Below, one piece after another: positions 17,846 through 25,937 of a DNA stretch of 42,876 bases. The notes beneath the pieces were generated by a model that saw nothing but the letters and a program-made list of their open reading frames with translations, did not search any database and was not told where the DNA came from. The stretch is from Pseudomonadota bacterium (GTDB taxonomy: Bacteria; Pseudomonadota; Gammaproteobacteria; Steroidobacterales; Steroidobacteraceae). The stretch is taken from assembly GCA_963205255.1 (NCBI GenBank), contig CAUJIK010000045.1, positions 1 to 42,876 on the forward strand, read 5' to 3'. Numbering within the stretch: position 1 is the stretch's first letter; every line of letters begins with the position of its first letter. The translations under genes were made by a program, and so were the position numbers.

Positions 17846-18631
17846 CTAGCGTTCAGCCGACACATTCCTGGTCACGCCGTCGATGATCTTTTCGCGGTTA
17901 TTCTCTTCACAGACGTAATCCGTGATGCTCCACTCGGGCTGGCGACGGTACAGGCGGTGCGTCACCCACGGCTTGGTGAAAGCCTTCGGATCCGTCATCG
18001 TGATCTGGTTTTCGAGCAGGTCCTGGTCGATCAGCCGCCAGCGCTCCTCGATGCGCAGCGCATCGCTGTGCATCTGCCCCAGGTTCGTGTACATGGTGTC
18101 TTCCCGCAGTCCGACGGTGTCGAGCACCAGTGTCTGGCCTTCCCAGTGGACGGTCGTATGGCCGTTGTATGACGGCTCCAGATCCTCCGGATGTCCCCTG
18201 CCATCGAGGTAGGCCCGCCGGACCTGGCTCATGTATTCGTGGATGAAGGTCACGCGCCTGCCACCTTCCGAGATGACGATCTCCATCGGGTAGGGGTTCC
18301 AGATCACCCGGGGAACGCCGGGCCAGATGCAGGTGGCCGTGGGATCATTGATCGGCTCACCGCGCGCGGCCGAGGCTCTCACCTTCTCGTACTCGGCCGC
18401 ATAGCTGGCGTTGTACGGGGCCGGCGTCGCGCGAAAATGCTCCTTGACGACCGGCTCGGGATCCCGGGCCGAGAGGCGGTCGACATGGATTCCGCTGAGG
18501 TTCTCCCAGATCCCTTCAAATGCCGGCAGGTTCGCCGGCACATTGGGCGCGGCAGCCTGGGCAGTCATTGCCGACAGCGCCAGCGCGCAGCTCACCAGAG
18601 TCATCGAAATACGGGGAATGAATGCGGCCAT
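17846..18631 (-). CDS. Exported protein of unknown function, paralogue of the 14185-15012 product
   Basis: A 261-residue protein with a signal peptide (about 1-27, ending TAQAAAP). Landmarks shared with the downstream paralogue are DPTATCIWPGVPR, YPMEIVI, EPSYNGHTTVHWEGQTLVL, DTVGLRED, DPKAFTKPWV and the YVCEENNRE ending. The tryptophan and cysteine positions and the order of blocks are conserved, so the two arose by duplication or belong to one family. Function is unknown; a periplasmic role linked to the ligand of the adjacent receptor is inferred. It is the first gene of a three-gene leftward set and has GGAG 6 nt before its ATG. Confidence 0.7.
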   Translation of the reverse strand: MAAFIPRISMTLVSCALALSAMTAQAAAPNVPANLPAFEGIWENLSGIHVDRLSARDPEPVVKEHFRATPAPYNASYAAEYEKVRASAARGEPINDPTATCIWPGVPRVIWNPYPMEIVISEGGRRVTFIHEYMSQVRRAYLDGRGHPEDLEPSYNGHTTVHWEGQTLVLDTVGLREDTMYTNLGQMHSDALRIEERWRLIDQDLLENQITMTDPKAFTKPWVTHRLYRRQPEWSITDYVCEENNREKIIDGVTRNVSAER

Positions 18632-19053
18632 CTGGCTCTCCGTTGCTATCAGGATCCTGCGGACAGGGTCTGTTGGACAGATCTCGCGGTACGGCGATGA
18701 AGCCGGTTACCTGTGGCCGGGCGGCCCGCCGTTGAAGGTGGTGCTGGCGAAGAAGTGATGCGCCGCAGCGACGGAAGACAGGACAAGCGCTGCCGAAAAC
18801 ACGCTCGGTTTGCTGACCATAAACTTCGGTACCCCCCAAAGCCTGGTAACTACATCTGCCCTGGCAATGCTCCGGCAACCACTGGGAATCGCCGGTCACT
18901 GATAAAGTTTTATACACAAACTATTTACAGTCATCCTAATCACCTATTGAAGAACGCGTCAAGCGGCGGCACCCCCAGAGAAAGTAAATTGATGTTCCAC
19001 CGGGGTGACAGGATCTCCTGGGAGCCTGTGCACTCGAGCCATGCTGCGGTGCC
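18632..19053. other. Divergent intergenic region, no gene seen
   Basis: These 422 bp separate the leftward TonB cassette from the rightward SDR and should hold both promoters. A conspicuously AT-rich patch lies at about 18896-18955 and contains GTTT/AAAC half-sites (18907-18910 and 18918-18921). A run of six C at 18832-18837, read as G6 in the direction of the TonB cassette, follows TAGTTACC on that strand and resembles a weaker version of the G-tract leaders described elsewhere. Short open frames here lack ribosome sites and family features. Confidence 0.4.
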
Positions 19054-19560
19054 ATGAAGCCGACATTCCTCCCGGATTTTTTTCGCGGTCATACGGTGCT
19101 GGTCGTCGGCGGCACCACCGGTATTGGTCAAAGCATGGCAGAGCGTTTCGCTGAACTCGGCGCACCGGTCATTGCCGCCGGTCTGCCGGGCGCGCCCGGC
19201 GCCGATGCGCTGCCGCACGCGCCAGTGACCAAGGTCGAGATCGACATTACTGCTCCGGCAGCGCCGCAATCGCTGCTGCGGTCACTGCGGCGCCTCGACG
19301 TGCTGGTCAACTGCGCGGGCATCAGCCGTGACCGCGGCGAATACGACATCGAAACCTTCGAGCGCGTGCTGGGCATCAACCTGACGGCCGTGATGCGCAT
19401 GTCGATGGCGGCCGCGCAATGCGTGATCGACCGGACGCCGTTTGGCCGCTGGGGTGAGCCGCGCGAAGTGGCGGAAGCGATCGTGTTCCTGGGTTCGCCA
19501 GCGGCGGGGTTCGTGACGGGAGTGATGCTGCCGGTGGACGGCGGATACCTGACGGTGTAG
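19054..19560 (+). CDS. Short-chain dehydrogenase/reductase with internal deletion
   Basis: A 168-residue reading frame of the SDR (NAD(P)-binding Rossmann) family, normally about 250 residues. The N-terminal half has the cofactor glycine motif ([10 protein letters not shown], about 17-26) and VNCAGIS. The last 40 residues match an SDR C-terminus ([17 protein letters not shown] and VDGGYLTV). Between MSMAAA and RTPFGRWG about 80-90 residues are absent, including the Ser, the YxxxK catalytic pair and the PG segment. The deletion is in frame, so a protein could be made, but it should lack oxidoreductase activity. No good ribosome-binding site precedes the ATG. It may be a decaying gene or a retained cofactor-binding remnant. 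Confidence 0.7.
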   Translation: MKPTFLPDFFRGHTVLVVGGTTGIGQSMAERFAELGAPVIAAGLPGAPGADALPHAPVTKVEIDITAPAAPQSLLRSLRRLDVLVNCAGISRDRGEYDIETFERVLGINLTAVMRMSMAAAQCVIDRTPFGRWGEPREVAEAIVFLGSPAAGFVTGVMLPVDGGYLTV

Positions 19561-19572
19561 TCCGCCGTCTTT
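19537..19572 (+). terminator. Hairpin spanning the SDR stop codon
   Basis: GACGGCGGA (19537-19545) pairs perfectly with TCCGCCGTC (19561-19569) around a 15-nt loop that contains the stop codon region, followed by TTT. It lies between convergent genes. The T tract is short, so termination efficiency is uncertain. Confidence 0.45.
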
Positions 19573-19576
19573 GTCT

Positions 19577-20500
19577 CTACCGTTTCAGATGCGCTTCGAC
19601 GAAGCGCATGTGCGGATCCAGCGCGCGCTGGGTGGCCAGCACGCCCTGCTGCTCCTCGGGCGACAGGTCCAGCTCGATGATGCGCTCCGCGCCGTCTTTG
19701 CCGAGCACGGCCGGCACCGTCATGCTCAGGTTGCGCCCGCCGTATTCGCCTTCGAGCACCATGTTGGTGGGGATGACCGCCTTGCTGTCATCGGCGATCG
19801 CCTTGACCATGGCGGTGATGCCGATCGCCGAAGTCCACCCCGCCGTGCGCTTGGGCACCAGGGATTCGAAATCGTGCAGCATCTGCGGCGGTCTGGCGCG
19901 GATCTTCGCCTTTGTCTCCGCGTCGATATCGACCGGCTTGCCGTCCAGGCGCAGGGTGCTGAACAGCATCACCTGGCTGTGGCCGTGTTCGCCGATCACC
20001 GTTCCCTGCATGCGCGTGGCCGCGACGCCCAGCGATTCCGCGGCCCACATCCGGAAGCGCACTGAATCGTTCACCGAGTAGCCGAGGATCTTGCGTCGAT
20101 CCCGGCGCTTGCCCAGCAGGTACATGGCGTAGTTGAGCGGGTCCACCGGATTGGTGCCGGTGATGACGATGGCGTCGGGGCAGTACTGGTCGATGGCGGC
20201 GGCGTGCTGCTGGATGAGCGGCAGGTTGGCGGGCAGCATCTCCGAGCGGGCGGCGACCGCGCCGGTCGGCGCGCCAGCCATGTTGATGACCAGATGCGAG
20301 CCGGCCATGTCCTGGTAGGTGCCGGAGCGGACCGTCACGCCGTATTCGGCACCCACAGTGGCCAGATCCATCCAGTGCGACTTGAGCATGCTGGCCCATG
20401 AGTCGATCATCACGAGTTCATCGGCCAGCCGGTGCACGATGAGATTGAATGCCGAGCAGGATCCCATCACGCCCGCTGCGCCGATAATGCTGATTTTCAT
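19577..20500 (-). CDS. Malate/lactate dehydrogenase-family 2-hydroxyacid dehydrogenase
   Basis: A 307-residue NAD-dependent dehydrogenase. The dinucleotide motif GAAGVMG is at 7-13. The catalytic His172 (GEHGHS), Asp145 and Arg148 (NDSVRFR), and a substrate-binding Arg85 are all in place. The specificity loop is unusual: where malate enzymes have AGxPRKPGMTR, this protein reads AGAPTGAVAAR, so the discriminating position is Thr79 rather than Arg (malate) or Gln (lactate). The substrate may therefore be another 2-hydroxyacid. I chose the ATG at 20500 because GGAG lies a few bases upstream and the Rossmann fold begins there; a longer start adds nine residues. It lies 79 bp downstream of the nitrite reductase gene on the same strand. 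Confidence 0.8.
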   Translation of the reverse strand: MKISIIGAAGVMGSCSAFNLIVHRLADELVMIDSWASMLKSHWMDLATVGAEYGVTVRSGTYQDMAGSHLVINMAGAPTGAVAARSEMLPANLPLIQQHAAAIDQYCPDAIVITGTNPVDPLNYAMYLLGKRRDRRKILGYSVNDSVRFRMWAAESLGVAATRMQGTVIGEHGHSQVMLFSTLRLDGKPVDIDAETKAKIRARPPQMLHDFESLVPKRTAGWTSAIGITAMVKAIADDSKAVIPTNMVLEGEYGGRNLSMTVPAVLGKDGAERIIELDLSPEEQQGVLATQRALDPHMRFVEAHLKR

Positions 20501-20579
20501 GGATCTCCATCCCTGTCGATGATCCATCGATCATATTCGCGCCGCAGAGGGCACAGCAACTCCGGCGGCATGCGCCGGA

Positions 20580-22562
20580 CTACCTCTGGGCTTTCACCTG
20601 CTCTGCATCCACGAGGCTGGCCTTGTTGCCCCACGAGGAGCGCTCGTGGTTGACGATGTCGGCTACGTCGGTGTCGTTGAGCACGCTGCCAAGGGGAGGC
20701 ATCGGCGCGGGATAGGCCACCCCGTTGATGGTCTCTCCGCTCACGCCGTGCAGGATGGAGCGGATGTGCTTGGTCGGGTCCGCATCCAGCACCGCCGGAT
20801 CATTGATGAGCGGCGGGAAGACGCCCGCCAGACCGGAGCCATCGGCCTGATGGCAGGCGGAGCAGTGGGTGGTGTACAGCGTCGCGCCGCGCTGGGTATC
20901 GAAGCTGTATGGGCCCGTCGCGGCAGGCGCTGCCGCCGCAACATGTGCGGCAGCGGGTGTGCCATCCAGCTTTTCGATCCTCGGCGCACCATGCTCGGTG
21001 CCGGGCACGCGCACATCGAGCACGCCCACGGCGCCGCGCTCCAGGTGCGCGAAGGAATGATCGACGAAGGGATACAGGCCTGCGTCCGGAATGACCACAT
21101 CGAACACGGCGCCTTCGCCGGGTCCGACGCTGTAGGTGGAGACGCCGCTCAGCGCATGCGCCGGATCGCCGTCCGGATACACCTTGTCGAAGATGGTGCC
21201 GATCACGTGGAAAGCGCTCCACAGGCTGGGGCCGGCATTGACCATGTACAGACGCACCCTTTCATTCGGCAGTGCGGGCAGCGGATGATCCCGATACTGG
21301 AAAGCGATGCCGTTGAAGGCCACCACGTCGGGCTGGATCCTCATCATCTTGTCGAAGTCGGGGCCCATCAGGTTGCCCGAGATCTGCCGCGTGTACCACT
21401 CGCTCTGGATCAGCACGTATTCCCTGTCGGCCGGCGGCAGCGGCGTTGCCACGGGGTCGACGATGATGGCTCCATACATGCCGTTTGCCATGTGCAGCAG
21501 CACCGGTGGCGTGCCGCAGTGGTAGACGAATGCGCCCGGGACCCTGGCCTCGAAGGAGAATTCGATCTTCTCGCCCGGCATGATGTCCGCGAAACTCAGG
21601 TTGGGCGGCGTGAACGAAGAGTGGAAGTCGATCGAATGATGCATGGTGGCGTTGTTGGTCAACACCACATGCACGGTCTGTCCTTGCCGCACGCGGATGG
21701 TCGGTCCGGGCACCGAGCCGCTGAAGGGCCATGCCTGGTAGTGCACACCGCTGGCGATTTCCACTGCCTTGTCCGTGACATCGATGTTCACGGTTACGAC
21801 ATCTCCCGCGGGTGCCGGCGGCACAGTGGCGTCGAATGGCTGCCTGACCGGTTCCCGGGACGCCAGCTGCAGCGGCGACACGGCGGCCGCGGCTGCCATC
21901 GGCGTGGGCGCCTTGACGTTCAGGCTGCTCTGCAGGCCTGCAATGAGGAAGAACAGCAATATGCCAACTCCGCTCAGCACCAGCGCCTGCGCCCACAAGG
22001 CAACTCGCGGCGCCGTGCTCAGACGCCGCTCGCGCCATTCGGCAATGCGGCTCCACCGCGGCCACCGCTTCTCGATGAAGTAGTCGAGGCTGTAGGGGCT
22101 GGTGCCGGCGCGGTTGTTGATCGCGATCAGCACCGCGAAGATCAGCACGTAGGTGATGCCCACGCCCGTGTTCGACGCGCCGATGGTGTAAGGGCCGCCG
22201 AAACCACCCGCCGTGCTCCAGATCAGCAGGCTGTAGAGTGCGCCGATCACATACACTGTCCGCCGCGCAAATCCGAACAGCAATGCCAGTGCCAGTGCCG
22301 TGGTGGCCAGCCGCGTGAGCCACAGGAACACGCTGGCATGCGGCTCGACCAGGCTGATCCAGGCGTTGAACCACCATGCTGACCAGGCCGGCTGGCCCTC
22401 GGCGGCATTGCGCAGGTAGCCGACGTAGTTGGCGGAGAAGCCCGGCATCCATGTGAAGGCGGCGTTGACCATCCAGATGACGCCGAAGGCCACGCGCAAG
22501 GCTGCGCTTGCCAGTGTCGTCCAGGCATTGGCAGAGGGGGTGTTTTCTTGCTCCTGACTCAT
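20580..22562 (-). CDS. Copper nitrite reductase fused to N-terminal DoxX-like membrane domain and C-terminal cytochrome c
   Basis: A 660-residue protein of three modules. Residues about 15-150 form four hydrophobic segments with DoxX-like character, and a fifth lies at about 187-210. An Arg/Lys-rich loop (165-186) should be cytoplasmic, placing everything after residue 210 in the periplasm. Residues about 255-520 are two cupredoxin domains of the NirK/AniA type. Type 1 copper ligands are His309, Cys349, His357 and Met362; type 2 ligands are His314, His348 and His452, with catalytic Asp312 and His502. The C-terminus has a haem c site (CSACH, 567-571) and a likely Met621 ligand. It should reduce nitrite to NO. 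I chose the start MSQEQEN; the earlier in-frame ATG at 22622 has no ribosome site and abuts the operator-like palindrome. Confidence 0.88.
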   Translation of the reverse strand: MSQEQENTPSANAWTTLASAALRVAFGVIWMVNAAFTWMPGFSANYVGYLRNAAEGQPAWSAWWFNAWISLVEPHASVFLWLTRLATTALALALLFGFARRTVYVIGALYSLLIWSTAGGFGGPYTIGASNTGVGITYVLIFAVLIAINNRAGTSPYSLDYFIEKRWPRWSRIAEWRERRLSTAPRVALWAQALVLSGVGILLFFLIAGLQSSLNVKAPTPMAAAAAVSPLQLASREPVRQPFDATVPPAPAGDVVTVNIDVTDKAVEIASGVHYQAWPFSGSVPGPTIRVRQGQTVHVVLTNNATMHHSIDFHSSFTPPNLSFADIMPGEKIEFSFEARVPGAFVYHCGTPPVLLHMANGMYGAIIVDPVATPLPPADREYVLIQSEWYTRQISGNLMGPDFDKMMRIQPDVVAFNGIAFQYRDHPLPALPNERVRLYMVNAGPSLWSAFHVIGTIFDKVYPDGDPAHALSGVSTYSVGPGEGAVFDVVIPDAGLYPFVDHSFAHLERGAVGVLDVRVPGTEHGAPRIEKLDGTPAAAHVAAAAPAATGPYSFDTQRGATLYTTHCSACHQADGSGLAGVFPPLINDPAVLDADPTKHIRSILHGVSGETINGVAYPAPMPPLGSVLNDTDVADIVNHERSSWGNKASLVDAEQVKAQR

Positions 22563-22626
22563 TGCAGCTGGCTCTTGGTGGATCAACGGATTCCGTTGCG
22601 CGGCGCTTGCCCGCTCGGCCATACTA

Positions 22627-22649
22627 AAGATATATTCTATCAGAATCTT
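22627..22649. promoter_or_regulatory. NsrR-like 23-bp imperfect palindrome between nirK and ogt
   Basis: Two 11-bp arms flank a central T: AAGATATATTC (22627-22637) and ATCAGAATCTT (22639-22649). The arm length, 11-1-11 layout and AAGAT/ATCTT-type ends match the described NsrR operator (half-site AAGATGYATTT). The left arm matches 9 of 11 positions and the right arm matches fewer. It lies 65 bp upstream of the chosen nirK start and 63 bp upstream of ogt, in an AT-rich patch that probably holds both promoters. No nsrR gene is in the window, so the regulator is inferred. Confidence 0.5.
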
Positions 22650-22711
22650 TAAATTGCTCTGCGCTGCAAGCGCCTGCCGTTGCGACTACGACGATCGGGC
22701 ATACTGTTTCG

Positions 22712-23242
22712 ATGCCGTTGATCTCGCATGTCTGCGCCACCCCTCTGGGGGAGATGATCGCCCTGATTTCGGAGCAGGGTCTGTGCCTGCTGGAATTCGG
22801 TGTCGGCACCAGAGGTCTTGCGCGGGAGTTTGCGCAGGTCGAAGCGGCACGTGGTGGGCCGGCGCGACCCGGCGCCAACGCAGTGACCAGGCAGCTGCAA
22901 GAACAACTGGTCGACTATTTTGCGGGGCGGCGGCGCCATTTCGATCTGCCACTGGATATGGTCGGCACGCCGTTCCAGGTGGCCGCCTGGAACGCGCTGC
23001 TCGATATTCCCTATGGACAGACCCGCAGCTATGCCGCGCAGGCGCGGCAGATCGGGCGTCCCAGTGCCGTGCGCGCCGTGGCCGCGGCTAATGGACAGAA
23101 CAGGATCAGCGTGATCAGTCCCTGCCACCGCGTCATCGGCAGCGATGGCAGCCTCACCGGATACGGCGGGGGAGTGCAGCGCAAGCAATGGCTGCTTGCG
23201 CTGGAGCATGCGGGATCATCGCCCACGGATTTGTTCGGCTGA
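22712..23242 (+). CDS. ogt: Methylated-DNA--protein-cysteine S-methyltransferase
   Basis: A 176-residue suicide DNA-repair protein that takes alkyl groups from O6-alkylguanine onto its own cysteine. The active site PCHRV has Cys138. The helix-turn-helix region FQVAAWNALLDIPYGQT and RAVAAANGQN (the Asn hinge) precede it, and GYGGG follows, all typical of Ogt/AGT. Length fits the Ogt form without an AdaA domain. It is transcribed away from the nitrite reductase gene and shares its 149-bp control region. Its 3' end lies 3 bp from the convergent homospermidine synthase stop. Confidence 0.9.
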   Translation: MPLISHVCATPLGEMIALISEQGLCLLEFGVGTRGLAREFAQVEAARGGPARPGANAVTRQLQEQLVDYFAGRRRHFDLPLDMVGTPFQVAAWNALLDIPYGQTRSYAAQARQIGRPSAVRAVAAANGQNRISVISPCHRVIGSDGSLTGYGGGVQRKQWLLALEHAGSSPTDLFG

Positions 23243-23245
23243 CAC

Positions 23246-24685
23246 TCAAGTCCGCCACTGCCTCGCGCGGACGTTTTGCAATCGCCATGGGCACGCCGGG
23301 TCGAGAGCTTCTTCGAAATATTCACCTCGCCCCTGCAGTGGCGTCCAGTCGGTGAAGGCGCCGATGAGTTCGCCAAGATAAGGCGAGGCCACGGCGAGGC
23401 ATTCCTCGAAGTCCAGGTCATCCGGCTCCAGGATGCCGCGGCGTGGATGCCGGATGGCATAGACGGCCGCTGCCAGCACGCCCGCTGCGACCTGCAGCGT
23501 GGTGGCGTTGGCATGCGGCACGTGGCGCCGCGCCTCCTCGATCGACAGCCGTGATCCGAACCAGTAGGCGTTGCGGGCATGTTCGGCCAGCAGCACACCC
23601 AGCTCGTCCGCGCCTGTCACAAGGTCGGTGGTCAGCAGGCGGCGATTCGGCTGGATCTGCCAGCCGCGTCCCTCCAGCTCCAGCGCAGACAGCATGGCGT
23701 CATCGCAGGGGTGGTAGACGAACATCACGGTGGGACGATAGGTGAACTCATCGCCGTCGCGCAGCGACAGGTAGTCGGCGATGGAGAATACCTCGTTGTG
23801 GGTGATGAGCAGCCCTTGGAAACCGCCGAGTGATGGCAGCCAGCTGCGCGCAAAGGTGCCGCCGCCGGGCCGCTCAAGATAGACGCTGCCCGCGCCGCGT
23901 TTGTGCCAGACGGCGTCACCCGGCCTTCCGGGCTCGCTGGTGCCCAGTGAGAGTTCGGCGGGCTGCATCAGTTCATCCACATACCCGTCGATGGACCAGG
24001 TATTCACAAACTCGTTGGGACGCTTGGGGCGATCGGATGCCTGGGTATCCCGTTCGGATATCTGGATCAGCGACACGCCCAGATCGCGGGCAAGCTCCGC
24101 CCAGCCTTCACGGTCGACAGGATTGCTGTCGCCCGGACGCAGTGCCTGCCGCAGGTCCGACAGGGCCCGCTTGACGAAGTGCGAGACCAGGCCGGGATTG
24201 GCGCCATGGTCCACGATGGCGGTGGGAGAGTCGCGACCCAGGCGCCGCGCCAGGCGCAGCATGCGTTCGCGCGTAAGGTAGTTCGTGCGGTCGCGCGTGG
24301 AGAGCGTCGGATTGTCGAACACGCCGGGCCAGGGTTCGATGGAGGTATCCACATACAGTGCGCCGTGGGAGGCGCACCACTCGACCAGATCGAGACTGGA
24401 TACATCCACCGAGAGATTCAGCAGCAGATCTCCGGGATGCACATGCCTTGCGAGGTCCTTGTGGAATGTGCCGGGCTTGAGGTGGCAGTGAAGGAACTGC
24501 GAGCCCTGAGCCACGGCGCCTCCCCTGCCGCGCTCGTCCATCGACAGCACCGTGACCGGTGCGCTGGTGCGGATGTGCCTCGGCAGCAGCGGCAGCACGG
24601 TCTGGCCGACGCTGCCGCAGCCCACCATCACGATGCGGCCACTGAAAGCCGTGGAATTGTCCGGGGTGCGGCCTGCTGGTTGCAT
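23246..24685 (-). CDS. hss: Homospermidine synthase
   Basis: A 479-residue NAD-dependent enzyme of the saccharopine-dehydrogenase-like group that forms sym-homospermidine from putrescine. The Rossmann motif GRIVMVGCGSVGQT lies near the N-terminus, followed by LSMDERGRGGAVA. Other family segments are YVDTSIEPWPGVF, VDHGANPGLVSHFVKRAL, a THNEVFSIADYL stretch and DLDFEECL near the C-terminus. Length matches bacterial Hss. I chose the second ATG (24685) because GGAG lies 6 nt upstream, inside the first few codons of the longer alternative at 24700. It converges on ogt. Homospermidine may be a main polyamine of this organism. Confidence 0.88.
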   Translation of the reverse strand: MQPAGRTPDNSTAFSGRIVMVGCGSVGQTVLPLLPRHIRTSAPVTVLSMDERGRGGAVAQGSQFLHCHLKPGTFHKDLARHVHPGDLLLNLSVDVSSLDLVEWCASHGALYVDTSIEPWPGVFDNPTLSTRDRTNYLTRERMLRLARRLGRDSPTAIVDHGANPGLVSHFVKRALSDLRQALRPGDSNPVDREGWAELARDLGVSLIQISERDTQASDRPKRPNEFVNTWSIDGYVDELMQPAELSLGTSEPGRPGDAVWHKRGAGSVYLERPGGGTFARSWLPSLGGFQGLLITHNEVFSIADYLSLRDGDEFTYRPTVMFVYHPCDDAMLSALELEGRGWQIQPNRRLLTTDLVTGADELGVLLAEHARNAYWFGSRLSIEEARRHVPHANATTLQVAAGVLAAAVYAIRHPRRGILEPDDLDFEECLAVASPYLGELIGAFTDWTPLQGRGEYFEEALDPACPWRLQNVRARQWRT

Positions 24686-24735
24686 GCTGCGCTCCTGCAT
24701 CTGCGGGGGAGCCCCGGACCATAGCAGTCATGTGA

Positions 24736-24761
24736 GGTGAGGGACAGCGATGTCTCTCACC
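24736..24761 (-). terminator. Hairpin in the cupin-hss gap
   Basis: GGTGAGGGACA (24736-24746) pairs with TGTCTCTCACC (24751-24761) around a 4-nt GCGA loop; ten pairs are Watson-Crick and one is G-T. No T tract follows on either strand. It is the second of two hairpins met by transcription leaving the cupin gene. Confidence 0.4.
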
Positions 24762-24778
24762 GACGCCTGTCACAGCGC

Positions 24779-24810
24779 AGGGAAGCCGATTGGCGAGATC
24801 CGGCTTCCCT
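24779..24810 (-). terminator. Hairpin after the double-cupin gene
   Basis: AGGGAAGCCG (24779-24788) pairs perfectly with CGGCTTCCCT (24801-24810), loop 12 nt, starting 12 bp after the cupin stop. It has the position of a terminator but no T run. Together with the next hairpin it may separate cupin transcription from hss. Confidence 0.5.
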
Positions 24811-24822
24811 CCGGAGTCCGCG

Positions 24823-25821
24823 CTACTTGATCAGCATCATGTCGCCGACCCGGTCGGCGCCTTCATCCAGGCCGCCCGGTGTGCCGATCCACAGCGAGTG
24901 GATCTTCTCCAGCACGCGCACGCTGTGTGTGACGTTCGGCGGGATGTACACGGCATCGCCGGCTCCCAGCACATGCGTCTCGCCGCCCACGGTCCACTCC
25001 ACCTTGCCCGAGATGACATAGAACGTCTCGCCGTGCGTCTTGTGGATATGCGGCGGCGCAGTGAAGCCGGGCAGCCAGTTGCTCTCGATGATGCTCAGCT
25101 GTCCTTCGCTGTCGACGCTGGAGAGCGCGACCTCGATGTTCTCCACATTCGCCTCGGTGCGTCCGGAGCGCTGGCCGCGCACCGAAAAGACCGGCGCGCT
25201 CTTGCGCGGCTGGCCCGCGGCCGGTTCCTGCCACGGCGTGCCGGGACCGTCGACGGCGTAGAAGTCGCCGACCCGCGCGAGCAGGTCCTGGAACTGCCGC
25301 TTGCGCTTCTGCGACTTGCTCAGCATGCCGTCGATGGCGAGGGCTTCCTCGTAGCCGCCGGGCTGGTAGAACATCAGCGAATGCATGTTCTCCGGGCCGA
25401 TCACCTTCACCGAGTGGATGGTGTTGGGCGGAATGTGCACCAGGTCGCCGGCCTTCATCAGCTGCGTCTTGCCGCCGATGGTCCATTCGACCTGGCCGGA
25501 GAGGATGTAGAAAGTCTCGTGGTGGTACTTGTGATAGTGCGGCCGCACGCTGAACGCCGGCGTCCACTGACTCTCGACCAGACTCAGGTGCCCCTCGCTG
25601 TCGGCGGCGCTGACGACGACCTCGATGTTGTCTTCGTGGAACGTCGGGCGCTTGCCGCGGAACGAGAAGTGCTGGCCCACGGGCTTGACGTCCGCGGCCT
25701 TCGACGGCGGCGTCGCGGCCGACGCGCTCGGCTGCTGCGCCAGCAATCCCGCCGCCAGCATCATGCCGACCGCAGTCGCAAGGCTCGTGGCTCGAGTACG
25801 TCTCATTGAACTCAGGATCAT
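24823..25821 (-). CDS. Exported double-cupin (bicupin) protein
   Basis: A 332-residue protein with a signal peptide (about 1-35, ending SASAAT) and two cupin domains. Domain 1 has PHYHKYHHETFYILSG and HIPPNTIHSV; domain 2 has PHIHKTHGETFYVISG and YIPPNVTHSV. Each supplies the HxH, Glu and later His expected to bind a metal. The domains are clear repeats, each preceded by a similar block (EDNIEVVVSAADSEGHLSL versus VENIEVALSSVDSEGQLSI). Bicupins include oxalate decarboxylases and dioxygenases; the substrate is unknown. The ATG at 25821 has GGAG at good spacing; a GTG 12 nt upstream overlaps that ribosome site. Confidence 0.82.
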   Translation of the reverse strand: MILSSMRRTRATSLATAVGMMLAAGLLAQQPSASAATPPSKAADVKPVGQHFSFRGKRPTFHEDNIEVVVSAADSEGHLSLVESQWTPAFSVRPHYHKYHHETFYILSGQVEWTIGGKTQLMKAGDLVHIPPNTIHSVKVIGPENMHSLMFYQPGGYEEALAIDGMLSKSQKRKRQFQDLLARVGDFYAVDGPGTPWQEPAAGQPRKSAPVFSVRGQRSGRTEANVENIEVALSSVDSEGQLSIIESNWLPGFTAPPHIHKTHGETFYVISGKVEWTVGGETHVLGAGDAVYIPPNVTHSVRVLEKIHSLWIGTPGGLDEGADRVGDMMLIK

Positions 25822-25937
25822 TGGAATCTCCACTTGGAAGTGCGGGTCTTCAGGTACGCCGGGCTCTGTTGTTCGTCCGGTGACGCGGCGGGCAATACCG
25901 TCACGTCCGCCTTATGTGCAGCGGCGTCTTGCACGTA

